From an uncultured Thalassotalea sp. (lineage in GTDB: Bacteria > Pseudomonadota > Gammaproteobacteria > Enterobacterales > Alteromonadaceae): a stretch of DNA of 64,000 bases. Under the pieces are notes generated by a model. The model did not search any database, had not been told where the DNA came from, and saw nothing but the letters and a program-made list of their open reading frames with translations. The position numbers and the translations under genes are program-made. The stretch spans positions 868,001-932,000 of the forward strand of contig CANLNK010000001.1 in the NCBI GenBank assembly GCA_947492575.1. Direction: 5' to 3'. Positions 36,799 through 45,643 of this stretch are shown in pieces. Numbering within the stretch: position 1 is the first letter of the stretch; each line of letters starts with the position of its first letter.

Positions 36799-37584
36799 TT
36801 AGTTGTTCAGCATACGAGGAATGGTATCGTCACTGCGAAGTGTTAAGATTTCACAACCTGTTTTGGTCACCAAAATTGTATGTTCCCACTGAGCTGACTT
36901 TTTACCATCAACGGTGTAGACCGTCCAGTTGTCTTCTTTATCAAGCACAGTGCCGGATTTACCCATGTTGATCATAGGCTCAACGGTAAAACACATACCT
37001 TCTTGGATTTTCGTTCTGTCGTTGTTCTTGTAATGAACAATTTGTGGCTCTTCATGGAAAGTGCTGCCAATACCATGGCCACAGTATTCTTTCACAATGC
37101 CAAAACGGCCAGATTTTTTGATGAACTTATTAATAGCCGTGCCAATCTCACCGAAGGTGTTGCCCGGTTTGACCTTTTTAAGGCCGGTATAAAGCGCTTC
37201 TTGCGTGATTCGGCATAAACGGCGGTCTTCTGGAGATACATCACCTACCATAAACATTTTACTGGTATCGCCGTGGTAGCCATCGACGATAACTGTCACG
37301 TCAATGTTAATGATGTCGCCATCTTTCAGCGCTACGTCATCAGGAATACCGTGGCAAACTACGTGATTGACAGAAGTACAGATAGACTTTGGAAAACCGT
37401 GGTAGTTAAGTGGCGCAGAAATAGCGCCTGCTTGCTCGGTGTAATCTGCACAAATTGTATTTAACTCGTCAGTCGTTATCCCAGCCTTCACATGAGGCTC
37501 AATCATCTCTAATACGTCAGCGGCTAAACGGCCTGCAGCACGCATTTTTTCCATTTCTTCCTGACTTTTAATAGGGATCGTCAT
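36799..37584 (-). CDS. map: Methionine aminopeptidase, type I
   Basis: A 261-residue dinuclear metalloenzyme that removes the initiator methionine from new proteins. Metal ligands are visible: Asp95, Asp106, His170, Glu202 and Glu234; substrate His78 and His177 are also present. Length equals the bacterial type Ia form (E. coli 264), with no N-terminal extension. It heads the minus-strand map-glnD-dapD run and is separated from rpsB by a DsbA-like gene, whereas in E. coli map is directly divergent from rpsB. Confidence 0.96.
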   Translation of the reverse strand: MTIPIKSQEEMEKMRAAGRLAADVLEMIEPHVKAGITTDELNTICADYTEQAGAISAPLNYHGFPKSICTSVNHVVCHGIPDDVALKDGDIINIDVTVIVDGYHGDTSKMFMVGDVSPEDRRLCRITQEALYTGLKKVKPGNTFGEIGTAINKFIKKSGRFGIVKEYCGHGIGSTFHEEPQIVHYKNNDRTKIQEGMCFTVEPMINMGKSGTVLDKEDNWTVYTVDGKKSAQWEHTILVTKTGCEILTLRSDDTIPRMLNN

Positions 37585-38019
37585 TTAGTGCTCAATTCAA
37601 TTTCAAAAAGTTAGTCGCTATTTTACATATTTTTGTGGGCTTGCCCAATTATAGCTAGAAATATTGTTACGCAACGAAGCGCCAAATTGATCTTGGGTTT
37701 GTATAACTAATTCAAGGTGTGAGTTCAGGGTGTGAGTCGAGTTAGCTAATGGGCTTGTTTGTGAGGAAGTAAAGCCGTTAAGGCTAAAAGAAAATAGAAG
37801 AATGTGAATATCAAAGGTATTTATCGCGCCATTAATGTTGATTGAACTTTTGAATGACGCGACAAATATGATTTTAGTGCAGAGCAACCTGCGTTACTTG
37901 GCTACTGCGTTATCGCTTATTTATGTGGAATAACCACATGACATAAGCTCTGCCTTGTATAAAAACATCATAAATTGCTGCAAAAATAGCCTTGAAAGGT
38001 CAACACGCTCTAACAGAAC
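37585..38019. other. 435-bp intergenic region between map and the DsbA-like gene
   Basis: Should contain the map promoter (minus strand). A 13-bp imperfect tandem duplication is seen at 37711-37723 and 37724-37736 (one mismatch). An 89-codon minus-strand ORF (37618-37887) has unnatural composition and is not called. Confidence 0.4.
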
Positions 38020-38622
38020 CTAATTTATCTCTTTATTAATAGCATCGACAATTGCTGCTGGCTCTAGCAAGTACAGATTGTGATTAAGCAGCACTAGGTC
38101 GTCATTGTGTGCCAGCAATAATGCAGGAATATGAGGCGTACCGATAATCTCTTGGATTTCTTCGATGTCTGCCATGTTAAATTCTGCATCTTTAGATAGC
38201 TTTTCTGACTGTAAACACTTTGCCGGCGGTGTTAAGCGAAGCAACTTTACGATGCTTGCAACATCGTCTGCGGTTACAAGTGGATTACCTTCAACAAAAT
38301 GAGCCTGTTGAAGTGCCTCTAGAATAGCGAGTGATTTTTCAGGGCACTTACTTTGTGACCATGCCATTAAATTAGCACCCAGCGTACTGTCTTTATTTTC
38401 ATTTAACTTAGCTAAGTAAGCTTTATTAAATTTGATACCACTTAAATCTGTTACTGTGTCAGCTGTTTTCTTATCAACGCCATTGTCGCCATCATAAAGC
38501 CCGCAGTGTAAGTAGTGCATTTTTACATTGGGTAATTGCTTTTCAATGGCGGCTACAAGTGGTGTTGCTGCATAGCTCCAAGGACAGTGGGAGTCGTAAA
38601 TAAAATAAACTTGAGTTGACAT
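38020..38622 (-). CDS. DsbA-family thioredoxin-fold protein with CPWS motif
   Basis: A 200-residue cytoplasmic (no signal peptide) DsbA/FrnE-like protein. The active-site motif at residues 13-16 is Cys-Pro-Trp-Ser, so the second cysteine of the usual CxxC is a serine; the cis-proline loop is GTPHIPALLL. The helical insertion holds further cysteines (SKCPEK, AKCLQS). A monothiol form suggests glutathione-linked or isomerase-like chemistry rather than disulfide formation, but this is inference. It lies between map and rpsB on the minus strand. Confidence 0.82.
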   Translation of the reverse strand: MSTQVYFIYDSHCPWSYAATPLVAAIEKQLPNVKMHYLHCGLYDGDNGVDKKTADTVTDLSGIKFNKAYLAKLNENKDSTLGANLMAWSQSKCPEKSLAILEALQQAHFVEGNPLVTADDVASIVKLLRLTPPAKCLQSEKLSKDAEFNMADIEEIQEIIGTPHIPALLLAHNDDLVLLNHNLYLLEPAAIVDAINKEIN

Positions 38623-38721
38623 AAATGCTTAGGTTCCAAAATGGATGCTAGATAATGGCTTTTATTTTAACCGCCTCTGACCAATAAACATAGATAAAAA
38701 TGTGGTTATTTGACGGGGATT

Positions 38722-38740
38722 ATGGTATAAAATGCGCCGC
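38722..38740 (+). promoter_or_regulatory. Candidate rpsB promoter: extended -10 with GC-rich discriminator
   Basis: TGGTATAAA (extended -10, TATAAA at 38726-38731) is followed by GCGCCGC. A GC-rich discriminator is typical of stringently controlled ribosomal promoters. No convincing -35 box at 17 bases; a TTGACG at 38710 is too close. Confidence 0.5.
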
Positions 38741-38861
38741 TTGAATTGCGTCTGTACATTGTTTGTCAATCGTCCAACGCGTCAAGCAAAATAACTTAGT
38801 CGTGTAATTTATTGAAAAATTACATATTTTATAAATTCACATACATCTTGCAAAGATATGC

Positions 38862-38944
38862 CGGGGTGCTCCAAGTGCGATAATCGCGCTGATATGAGTC
38901 GTGCATATTGGGTGTATGGACGCTTAACCCCAAGAGGAAAAATT
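38862..38944 (+). promoter_or_regulatory. rpsB leader, probable S2 autoregulatory element
   Basis: The 5' leader folds into a closing helix GGGGT (38863-38867) with ACCCC (38927-38931). Inside it a 7-bp hairpin AGTGCGA/TCGCGCT (38874-38890) is followed by a GGGT/ACCC alternative. GAGGA at 38934-38938 is the ribosome site. Gammaproteobacterial rpsB leaders carry a conserved S2-binding structure that represses rpsB-tsf; position and shape fit, but I could not check against a model. Confidence 0.55.
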
Positions 38945-39673
38945 ATGCCAAACGTATCTATGCGCGATATGCTTAAAGCGGGTGTTCACTTCGGTCACAA
39001 AACTCGTTACTGGAACCCAAAAATGAAGCCGTTCATTTTCGGTGCTCGCGATAAAGTTCATATCATCAACTTAGAACAAACTGTTCCTATGTTCAACGAA
39101 GCTTTAGCTTTCATCTCTGGCGTTTCTGCTAAGAAAGGTAAAATCTTATTCGTTGGTACTAAGCGTGCAGCAAGCGAATCAGTTCGTGAAGCAGCAATCA
39201 AAGCTGACCAATTCTACGTTGATCACCGCTGGTTAGGTGGTATGTTGACTAACTGGAAAACAGTTCGTCAATCTATCAAGCGTTTAAAAGACTTAGAAGC
39301 TCAAAGCACTGACGGTACTTTTGATGCGCTTACTAAGAAAGAAGCATTAATGCGTACTCGTGAAATGGAAAAGCTTGAGAAGAGCTTAGGTGGTATCAAG
39401 AACATGGGTGGTTTACCTGATGCAATCTTTATCATCGATGCAGACCACGAGCACATTGCAATTAAAGAAGCTAACAACCTAGGTATTCCAGTTGTAGCTG
39501 TAGTTGATACAAACTCTAACCCAGACGGTGTTGATTACATCGTTCCAGGTAACGACGATGCTATCCGTGCAATCTCTCTATACACTGATTCAGTAGCTAA
39601 TGCTGTAATCGAAGGTCGTGAGCAAAACATTGCTGTAGCGGCAGAGAAAGACGGTTTCGTTGAAGCTGAGTAA
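38945..39673 (+). CDS. rpsB: 30S ribosomal protein S2
   Basis: Encodes 242 residues (E. coli 241). The start is the ATG at 38945, where the family begins ([20 protein letters not shown]); GAGGA lies upstream. An in-frame ATG 29 codons earlier falls in the regulatory leader and is not used. Sequence is near-identical to other gammaproteobacterial S2 over [20 protein letters not shown] and [20 protein letters not shown]2 binds late to the 30S subunit and is required for S1 docking. Followed by tsf with a hairpin between. Confidence 0.98.
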   Translation: MPNVSMRDMLKAGVHFGHKTRYWNPKMKPFIFGARDKVHIINLEQTVPMFNEALAFISGVSAKKGKILFVGTKRAASESVREAAIKADQFYVDHRWLGGMLTNWKTVRQSIKRLKDLEAQSTDGTFDALTKKEALMRTREMEKLEKSLGGIKNMGGLPDAIFIIDADHEHIAIKEANNLGIPVVAVVDTNSNPDGVDYIVPGNDDAIRAISLYTDSVANAVIEGREQNIAVAAEKDGFVEAE

Positions 39674-39700
39674 TTACTTAGTCAACTAGCCTTTAATTTA

Positions 39701-39749
39701 TCTGCAATGTGAAGCCTTCATACTTTGCATTGCAGATCTTATACCTTTT
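39701..39749 (+). terminator. Hairpin between rpsB and tsf (attenuator-like)
   Basis: TCTGCAATG (39701-39709) pairs with CATTGCAGA (39728-39736), followed by a T-rich stretch. In E. coli a partial terminator between rpsB and tsf reduces tsf expression relative to rpsB; this may do the same. Confidence 0.55.
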
Positions 39750-39770
39750 TATATTTCGAGGAATTAACTC

Positions 39771-40607
39771 ATGGCAATTACTGCTGCATTAGTTAAAGAA
39801 TTACGCGACCGTACTGGCGCAGGCATGATGGATTGTAAAAAAGCACTTCAGGAAACTGACGGTGATATGGAACTTGCAATTGAAAACATGCGTAAGTCTG
39901 GTCAAGCAAAAGCTGCTAAAAAAGCGGGTAACATCGCTGCTGAAGGCCAAATCATCATTAAAGATGGCGTATTAGTAGAAGTTAACTGTCAAACTGACTT
40001 CGTAGCAAGCGATAGCAACTTCTTAGCATTCGCTAACAAAGTAGCTGACGTTGCTGCTGCAGAAAAACTTTCTATCGAAGACTTACAAGCTAAGTTCGAA
40101 GAAGAGCGTATCGCATTAGTAGCTAAAATCGGTGAGAACATCAACGTTCGCCGTGTAGCTTACGTTGAAGGTGCTTCAGCTTCTTACAAGCACGGTGCAA
40201 AAATTGGTGTTGTTGTTGCTGGTGAAGGTGACGCAGAAACTCTTAAGCACATTGCAATGCACGTTGCTGCTTCTAAGCCTGAGTTCGTTAATCCAGAAGA
40301 CGTTCCAGCTGAAGTAGTTGAAAAAGAAAAAGCTATCCAAATCGATATCGCGATGAACGAAGGCAAGCCTGCTGAAATCGCTGAGAAAATGGTTACTGGC
40401 CGTATGAAGAAGTTCACAGGTGAAATTTCTTTAACTGGTCAAATGTTCATCATGGAACCAAAGCGTTCTGTTGGTGACATCTTAAAAGAAAAAGGTGTTT
40501 CTGTATCTAGCTTCGTTCGTTTAGAAGTTGGTGAAGGCATCGAGAAGAAAGAAGAAGACTTCGCTGCTGAAGTAGAAGCGCAAATCGCAGCTGCTAAAGG
40601 CGAATAA
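39771..40607 (+). CDS. tsf: Translation elongation factor Ts
   Basis: A 278-residue nucleotide-exchange factor for EF-Tu. The N-terminal UBA-like domain carries [20 protein letters not shown], followed by [20 protein letters not shown] in the C-terminal part. Length is near E. coli (283). ATG preceded by CGAGGAA. It is the last gene of rpsB-tsf, and a strong terminator separates it from the three opposite-strand genes ahead of pyrH. Confidence 0.98.
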   Translation: MAITAALVKELRDRTGAGMMDCKKALQETDGDMELAIENMRKSGQAKAAKKAGNIAAEGQIIIKDGVLVEVNCQTDFVASDSNFLAFANKVADVAAAEKLSIEDLQAKFEEERIALVAKIGENINVRRVAYVEGASASYKHGAKIGVVVAGEGDAETLKHIAMHVAASKPEFVNPEDVPAEVVEKEKAIQIDIAMNEGKPAEIAEKMVTGRMKKFTGEISLTGQMFIMEPKRSVGDILKEKGVSVSSFVRLEVGEGIEKKEEDFAAEVEAQIAAAKGE

Positions 40608-40657
40608 TTTTACGTGTCGTTGTGATAATAACGACAGTGTGAAATAAAAAAGCTTTC

Positions 40658-40687
40658 AAAAAAACCGCTCATTTGAGCGGTTTTTTT
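40658..40687 (+). terminator. Intrinsic terminator after tsf
   Basis: A-run, CCGCTC (40665-40670), loop ATTT, GAGCGG (40675-40680), seven T. It can also work for the convergent minus-strand gene ending at 40726. Confidence 0.9.
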
Positions 40688-40725
40688 CGTCTATTAACAG
40701 TTTGTACTAAGTGTCAACTAAAGTC

Positions 40726-41943
40726 CTACATATGAGAATTTATCGGTAGTTCTTTACTTAGGTCTTGCTGTTGCTGTTCCAATAGCGACATTCGACTTTG
40801 ATCGACTAAGCGAAGTTGGCTGACTTTGTATGGTGCTATCACATTTGCCTGTTTTAATATCGCCGTATCAAACTTCAACTGAACATTCTGCAGACCAGGC
40901 TGTAAATAATGTGCAGAACGACTCAACATCACTTGCTTGCTTTTACCTTGTTTGGTCAAGCCTGAGACAATCGCACTAATTTCATAGCGTCCTTCACTTG
41001 CAACGTCTAGGCCTACAAGCGCCTGTTTATTACCTACATTAATTTCCCCTGTCATTTTCGCCGTGGGCTGAGCAATGGCAAAAGCTATCTTACCGTTACG
41101 CTTTACATTTAAGGTTGCGTCGCGAGCTTGAGACACAATATGCAACTCATAAAGGCCGCCCAGTGAAGCGTTAGCGTCACTAGAGAGTGAATCGGGCAGG
41201 GTAATTGAGTACTGGCCACCGGATACTTGGTAAGCAACTGCTTGTACTTCTCCTGAAGGCGACTTAATAAAGGTGTTGTGCGTTGCACCATCAAGTGACT
41301 TGCTGCTCTTATTCATCGACATATCAAAGGTGAACTTTTGATTAGCCAGTAATGCTTGAGCTGGCGCAGAATAAGAAAGTTGATAAGGTGAGCCTTTCTC
41401 TTTTACATTGAGCATAAAGCGGTCTTCACTATTGAGCGACTGTGTAACTCTAAGTTGGAAGGTACCTTTACCGACATTTTTATTTAGTTTAACCGCGCTA
41501 CTATTAGGGAATATATTTGCCGTTGCTAATTGCTCTTTTGTGACTTTGCTGGAAAATGGTGAAGCTAAAAGCTCTTCATCTTTGCGTAGTTCGATAGACT
41601 CTGGATCTATCGACATAGCTTGAAGCCCATTATTCTCAGGGGCAGCTTTACCCGATAAACGAATAAGGGCTCCTGGTTGAGAGATATTCAGTGCTAAGCC
41701 ATTATTTAACTCTTTGCCACTAACCTCCATCCAATATTCATCACTGGCATTTACATAACGCTGACTGACGAAAGGAGATAGAGAATTTTCAGTAATAGGC
41801 TGACTAAAATGCAACGATTCTTGCTCAATTTTGTGGTCGGGTACAGGTATCGAAACTAAATTTACCTCTTGTGCCAAAACTACTGTGTTTACTAACAACG
41901 AACCGACACATAAGCTAGTCAAAGTCTGTTTAATCTTATTCAT
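40726..41943 (-). CDS. Exported DUF4785 protein
   Basis: A 405-residue secreted or periplasmic protein: signal peptide 1-24 (ending TVVLA-QE), then only beta-rich, Ser/Asn-rich sequence with no cysteine in the mature part. The N-terminal half contains SQPITENSLSPFVSQRYVNA and LRLSGKAAPENNG-like segments that fit DUF4785 as I remember it; the C-terminal half (KRNGKIAFAIAQPTAKMTGE, GRYEISAIVSGL) looks like Ig-type sandwiches. It starts ten bases after the serine hydrolase gene on the same strand, so the two should be one transcript. It may act as an accessory protein for that hydrolase (inference). Confidence 0.7.
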   Translation of the reverse strand: MNKIKQTLTSLCVGSLLVNTVVLAQEVNLVSIPVPDHKIEQESLHFSQPITENSLSPFVSQRYVNASDEYWMEVSGKELNNGLALNISQPGALIRLSGKAAPENNGLQAMSIDPESIELRKDEELLASPFSSKVTKEQLATANIFPNSSAVKLNKNVGKGTFQLRVTQSLNSEDRFMLNVKEKGSPYQLSYSAPAQALLANQKFTFDMSMNKSSKSLDGATHNTFIKSPSGEVQAVAYQVSGGQYSITLPDSLSSDANASLGGLYELHIVSQARDATLNVKRNGKIAFAIAQPTAKMTGEINVGNKQALVGLDVASEGRYEISAIVSGLTKQGKSKQVMLSRSAHYLQPGLQNVQLKFDTAILKQANVIAPYKVSQLRLVDQSRMSLLEQQQQDLSKELPINSHM

Positions 41944-41953
41944 AATGTGCTCC

Positions 41954-42811
41954 TTAAATGTCGTTTCTAATGATCGTATCTAAATCAAAACAATCGCGAC
42001 GGGACTGATGATGGCTTAATGGCTCTCTACCTTTGGTTCGCTGTTTGTCGGTAAACCAAACGGTGCCCGCTCCGGCTTGTGAACTACATTCAAGAAAACC
42101 GTCAGAACAAGAGTCTAACCAGTTTTGCGTTGTCTCTAATGCTACTTGGTATTGATATCCGCCACAGTAGCTATCACCGTCCCAGATCGCTGAATCGACA
42201 TCTGAGCCAATCACTGACTTAAAGGTGTTAGGTAAACTAGGGCGGTTAGCCGTACCATATAAAAAGTTATTGTTGTAATAGCTCATCCAACTAACTTGTT
42301 GTTGTTTTACTGCATCTGAGCTATAGCCCAGTATCCAACCTAAGGTCGTTTCAAATGTATTCCCTTGTGTCGCAGCGTCGGCTAATGGAGTGCCTAAACT
42401 TGAAGGTGCAAGCGCTATTACTTCTGCTGTTTTGCTGACAATAGACGGGAAGCGGCTATCAATCGTTGGATTAGAAAGTATCCATCGTACAACGTTGCCG
42501 CCATTGGAATGAGTTAGCAGTGTCATGCTGGTGATGCCTTTGCTATTAATAAAGCTGTTTAACTGATCAGCTAAACACCCTGCAGCTTCTTCTTTCCACA
42601 TATATTGGTCAAAATCACAGTTGATTACCGTGTACTTGCTGCTGTCTGGTAACCCCTGTCGAACTGAGTTAACAAAATCTCCCGTCCAATAGTCGTTGTA
42701 GGCATCAGTTTGTTGTCCTGTACCGTGAATGAACGCTATCCCCTCGTTGGCATTGGCAGTTCCTAACGTTGTCAGGCTGCTGAATACTATGGCTGTGATT
42801 ATTTTTTTCAT
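41954..42811 (-). CDS. Exported lipase/esterase-like serine hydrolase
   Basis: A 285-residue alpha/beta-hydrolase-like protein with a signal peptide (1-22, ending TANA). The early strand and oxyanion turn is GIAFIHGTGQQ (24-34). The nucleophile elbow is THSNGGN, with Ser102 and Asn in place of the usual x before Gly. Several cysteines (65, 79 and a group near 216-242) suggest disulfides in an exported protein. A late GREPLSHHQSRRDCF could hold the catalytic His. Substrate unknown. Upstream gene of a two-gene unit with DUF4785. Confidence 0.75.
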   Translation of the reverse strand: MKKIITAIVFSSLTTLGTANANEGIAFIHGTGQQTDAYNDYWTGDFVNSVRQGLPDSSKYTVINCDFDQYMWKEEAAGCLADQLNSFINSKGITSMTLLTHSNGGNVVRWILSNPTIDSRFPSIVSKTAEVIALAPSSLGTPLADAATQGNTFETTLGWILGYSSDAVKQQQVSWMSYYNNNFLYGTANRPSLPNTFKSVIGSDVDSAIWDGDSYCGGYQYQVALETTQNWLDSCSDGFLECSSQAGAGTVWFTDKQRTKGREPLSHHQSRRDCFDLDTIIRNDI

Positions 42812-43237
42812 AGTAAATCCTGTTGTTTGGTTATTTGTTTTTATGTATTTCGTTTACATGTGCACTCACAAATGTAGTTGAAAAGGTATGAGGTTATACC
42901 TCCTACCAGCTGTGAGTATGTCAGTGATAGCAATTTGTACAAGATACAAAAACGACCAAAATTCGAATATTTCTGCCACGGGAATAGCGTGCTGTTTTAA
43001 GTGTTTGCTCTAATGGCGAGGCGAAGTGAAGGGCTTATTTATATCTAGGATGACCAGCACATCGTTGTCCTGTTTGAAAATTTTGTTGCTAGCTAAGATG
43101 GATTTCATTGAATTTCTTAGAAAAACCTAACAAAAGGTGACTTTTTACGTGTTTTTGAAGAATTTAGGGTTAGCAAATTATAAGTTCTCACCGTAAAAGG
43201 TAGGTGGAACTTATCGAAGTTGTAGCTTTATCGCTCA
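42812..43237. other. 426-bp intergenic region upstream of the hydrolase operon
   Basis: Holds the promoter region of the minus-strand hydrolase-DUF4785 unit and the 3' flank of the binding-protein gene. I see no reading frame, RNA motif or strong terminator in it. Confidence 0.4.
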
Positions 43238-43981
43238 TCACTTTTTATGTGATTGCTGTTTAAGCCAAGCTTTAAACGCAGTATCTATTTGATTAACGAG
43301 TTCAGGATCACTTTGTTTATTCATTGCGAGGCAGTGCTGGGCCTGGTGGTTGTCATGCAAAACAAAACCCTCTGCTATATCTAACGGCGAATCACTTTGC
43401 TGAGACAATCGATAAAGCAGGGATTCTTCCGATTGAATTACTACGTCTACTTTGCCATTTATTAGCTTTTTAATATTGGTTTCTTCATTTGCAGATATAT
43501 CGAGTTGAACACCTTCTTTAAAGCCATTTCTTAAGAAAAACTTGTGACTATTATCACTACGCATGATACCTATTGTTCGGCTTCTCAGGGCAGATAGCGT
43601 GCTTATGTCTTCTGGATTTGAGGCAAGTTTGTAGGCTTTTATCGGTGTCGAGTCGAATATAGGGCAGAACCAGTGAAATAAAGGTTCTCGTTCAGGTGTT
43701 TTAAAAATTGAATAAATCAACGTATTAGCGGAGCTTCGCGCTAAATGGTAGCTGCGTGCCCAAGGATAGATTGAGATATCTCCACTTAGTTCTGCTATTG
43801 ATAAGATCTCTCTGACTTCAGACGTCACCTTTCCTTGCACGCCGTGGTCACCTTGGTAGATGTAAGGCGGCCAATGTTCTGTTACTACATTCACTTTCTT
43901 GTATTCAGCATTTGCAGACGGCAGCAGTACAAAATACAGACTATAGAAAAGATAAAATAGTACATTACAATTTTTCTTCAT
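43238..43981 (-). CDS. Periplasmic family-3 solute-binding-like protein
   Basis: Encodes 247 residues from the ATG at 43981 (an upstream in-frame GTG is possible). Signal peptide about 1-25 (LLPSANA). The binding-protein fold is visible in VNVVTEHWPPYIYQGDHGVQ, TSEVREILSIAELSGDISIY, and RTIGIMRSDNSHKFFLRNGF. No transporter partner is adjacent. It belongs to the same broad family as the protein at 27887-28633 but the two are not close. Last of three minus-strand genes lying between tsf and pyrH. Confidence 0.8.
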   Translation of the reverse strand: MKKNCNVLFYLFYSLYFVLLPSANAEYKKVNVVTEHWPPYIYQGDHGVQGKVTSEVREILSIAELSGDISIYPWARSYHLARSSANTLIYSIFKTPEREPLFHWFCPIFDSTPIKAYKLASNPEDISTLSALRSRTIGIMRSDNSHKFFLRNGFKEGVQLDISANEETNIKKLINGKVDVVIQSEESLLYRLSQQSDSPLDIAEGFVLHDNHQAQHCLAMNKQSDPELVNQIDTAFKAWLKQQSHKK

Positions 43982-44186
43982 CGTTACCACTTAATGTATT
44001 GCTCTTAATCGAGTATATCTCAAATGTTGCTTTTATGTGTTCAACTTAGCTAAATTAGGCTGACCATGTTGTATTAAGCATTTTTGTTGGCATTTACTGC
44101 ATATAGGGCGAGTATTTGCACTAATTAGGCTGATTAACAAGCAATAAATGTGCTTTTTTCACAATGTGCTTTCGATAGTGGTAAAA

Positions 44187-44200
44187 AACTTATAAAATAG
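44187..44200 (+). promoter_or_regulatory. Candidate pyrH promoter -10
   Basis: TATAAAAT (44191-44198) followed by GCCGCGG, again a GC-rich discriminator. The -35 is not clear. A promoter here is needed because the upstream genes run the other way. Confidence 0.45.
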
Positions 44201-44250
44201 CCGCGGTCAATTTTGACTGCGACAGTTTTACCTACAGGAATCTTGAGCTT

Positions 44251-44991
44251 ATGAGCACCAACCTTAAACCAACTTATCGTCGTATCCTTTTAAAACTAAG
44301 CGGTGAAGCCCTTATGGGGGATGAAGGCTTTGGTATTGATCCAAAGATTTTAGACCGCATGGCGCAAGAGATTAAAGAGCTTGTTGAAATGGGCATTCAG
44401 GTTGGTTTAGTTATCGGTGGTGGTAACTTGTTCCGAGGTGCGGGTCTAGCTGAAGCTGGTATGAACCGAGTAGTAGGTGACCAAATGGGGATGCTAGCAA
44501 CCGTGATGAATGGTCTTGCAATGCGTGACGCTCTTCACCGCGCTTTTGTTAACGCGCGCTTGATGTCAGCCATTGACCTTGCTGGTGTATGTGATACTTA
44601 TAACTGGGCAGATGCTATTGGCATGTTAAAGTCTGGTCGAGTGGTTATCTTCAGTGCAGGTACTGGTAACCCATTCTTCACAACAGATTCAGCAGCGTGT
44701 TTACGTGGCATCGAAATTGAAGCAGATGCTGTGCTTAAAGCGACAAAAGTAGATGGTATCTACTCTGAAGACCCAGTGAAAAACCCAGAAGCTACGTTAT
44801 ACAGCCACTTAACGTATAACGAAGTACTAGAAAAAGAATTAAAGGTAATGGACTTAGCTGCCTTTACCTTAGCTCGTGATCACAGCATGCCGATTCGCGT
44901 ATTCAACATGAATAAGCCAGGCGCTCTTAAAAACGTTGTAATGGGCCTTGAAGAAGGCACAACGATTGATCACGCAGAAAACTTAGATTAA
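44251..44991 (+). CDS. pyrH: UMP kinase
   Basis: A 246-residue hexameric kinase phosphorylating UMP to UDP, in the amino-acid-kinase fold. Features: [20 protein letters not shown], the glycine-rich [16 protein letters not shown], and [20 protein letters not shown]. Length is close to E. coli (241). It begins a long plus-strand series with frr (25 bases on), uppS, cdsA and beyond. It is separated from tsf by three opposite-strand genes. Confidence 0.97.
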   Translation: MSTNLKPTYRRILLKLSGEALMGDEGFGIDPKILDRMAQEIKELVEMGIQVGLVIGGGNLFRGAGLAEAGMNRVVGDQMGMLATVMNGLAMRDALHRAFVNARLMSAIDLAGVCDTYNWADAIGMLKSGRVVIFSAGTGNPFFTTDSAACLRGIEIEADAVLKATKVDGIYSEDPVKNPEATLYSHLTYNEVLEKELKVMDLAAFTLARDHSMPIRVFNMNKPGALKNVVMGLEEGTTIDHAENLD

Positions 44992-45016
44992 TTGTTCAGT
45001 ATTAAGGAATATCCAA

Positions 45017-45574
45017 GTGATTGAAGATATTAAAAAAGATGCAGAGTCTCGCATGAGCAAGAGCATCGACGCGTTAAAAGTTAACTTAAATAAAATTAGA
45101 ACTGGTCGTGCACATCCTTCTTTATTGGACAACATTTCAGTTGATTACTACGGTGCTGAAACACCGTTGAACCAAGTAGGTAATGTTTCTGTGCCAGACG
45201 CTCGTACGTTAGCGATTACTGTATTCGACAAGTCTATGATTGGCGCTGTTGAAAAAGCAATCTTAGCGTCAGACTTAGGTTTGAACCCTTCTTCTCAAGG
45301 CACGTTAATCCGTATTCCTCTTCCACCGTTAACAGAAGAGCGTCGTAAAGACCTTGTTAAAGTAGTTAAAGGTGAAGGTGAGAACGGCAAAATTGCTATT
45401 CGTAACATTCGTCGAGACGCTAACTCAGACGTTAAATCATTGAACAAAGAGAAAGAAATCAGCGATGACGAAATGCACCAAGCTGAAGACGAAATTCAAA
45501 AAATCACTGATAAGTACGTCAAGCAAGTTGACCAACTTTTAGTTGAAAAAGAAGCGGAATTAATGGAAATTTAA
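45017..45574 (+). CDS. frr: Ribosome recycling factor
   Basis: Exactly 185 residues, as in E. coli. Family segments: [40 protein letters not shown], and [20 protein letters not shown]. With EF-G it splits the post-termination ribosome. The start is a GTG with AAGGA eight bases upstream. It is followed by a terminator hairpin before uppS. Confidence 0.98.
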   Translation: MIEDIKKDAESRMSKSIDALKVNLNKIRTGRAHPSLLDNISVDYYGAETPLNQVGNVSVPDARTLAITVFDKSMIGAVEKAILASDLGLNPSSQGTLIRIPLPPLTEERRKDLVKVVKGEGENGKIAIRNIRRDANSDVKSLNKEKEISDDEMHQAEDEIQKITDKYVKQVDQLLVEKEAELMEI

Positions 45575-45595
45575 TTTTTCCATCCAAAGGATACT

Positions 45596-45628
45596 ACGCC
45601 GTAGTGAGCAGTTACTACGGCGTTTTTA
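45596..45628 (+). terminator. Terminator or attenuator between frr and uppS
   Basis: ACGCCGTAGT (45596-45605), loop of 8, ACTACGGCGT (45614-45623), then TTTT. A 10-bp perfect stem. It would limit read-through from pyrH-frr into the cell-envelope genes. Confidence 0.85.
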
Positions 45629-45643
45629 TATAGCGAGAGTTAA

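Noticed and set aside
37618-37887. 89-codon minus-strand ORF between map and the DsbA-like gene
   Set aside because: Ser/Asn/Ile-rich composition, no ribosome site, no recognisable domain; includes the tandem repeat. Looks like chance.
38858-38944. Upstream in-frame ATG giving S2 a 29-residue extension
   Set aside because: Falls in the structured leader; S2 homologues start at the ATG at 38945, which has a good ribosome site.
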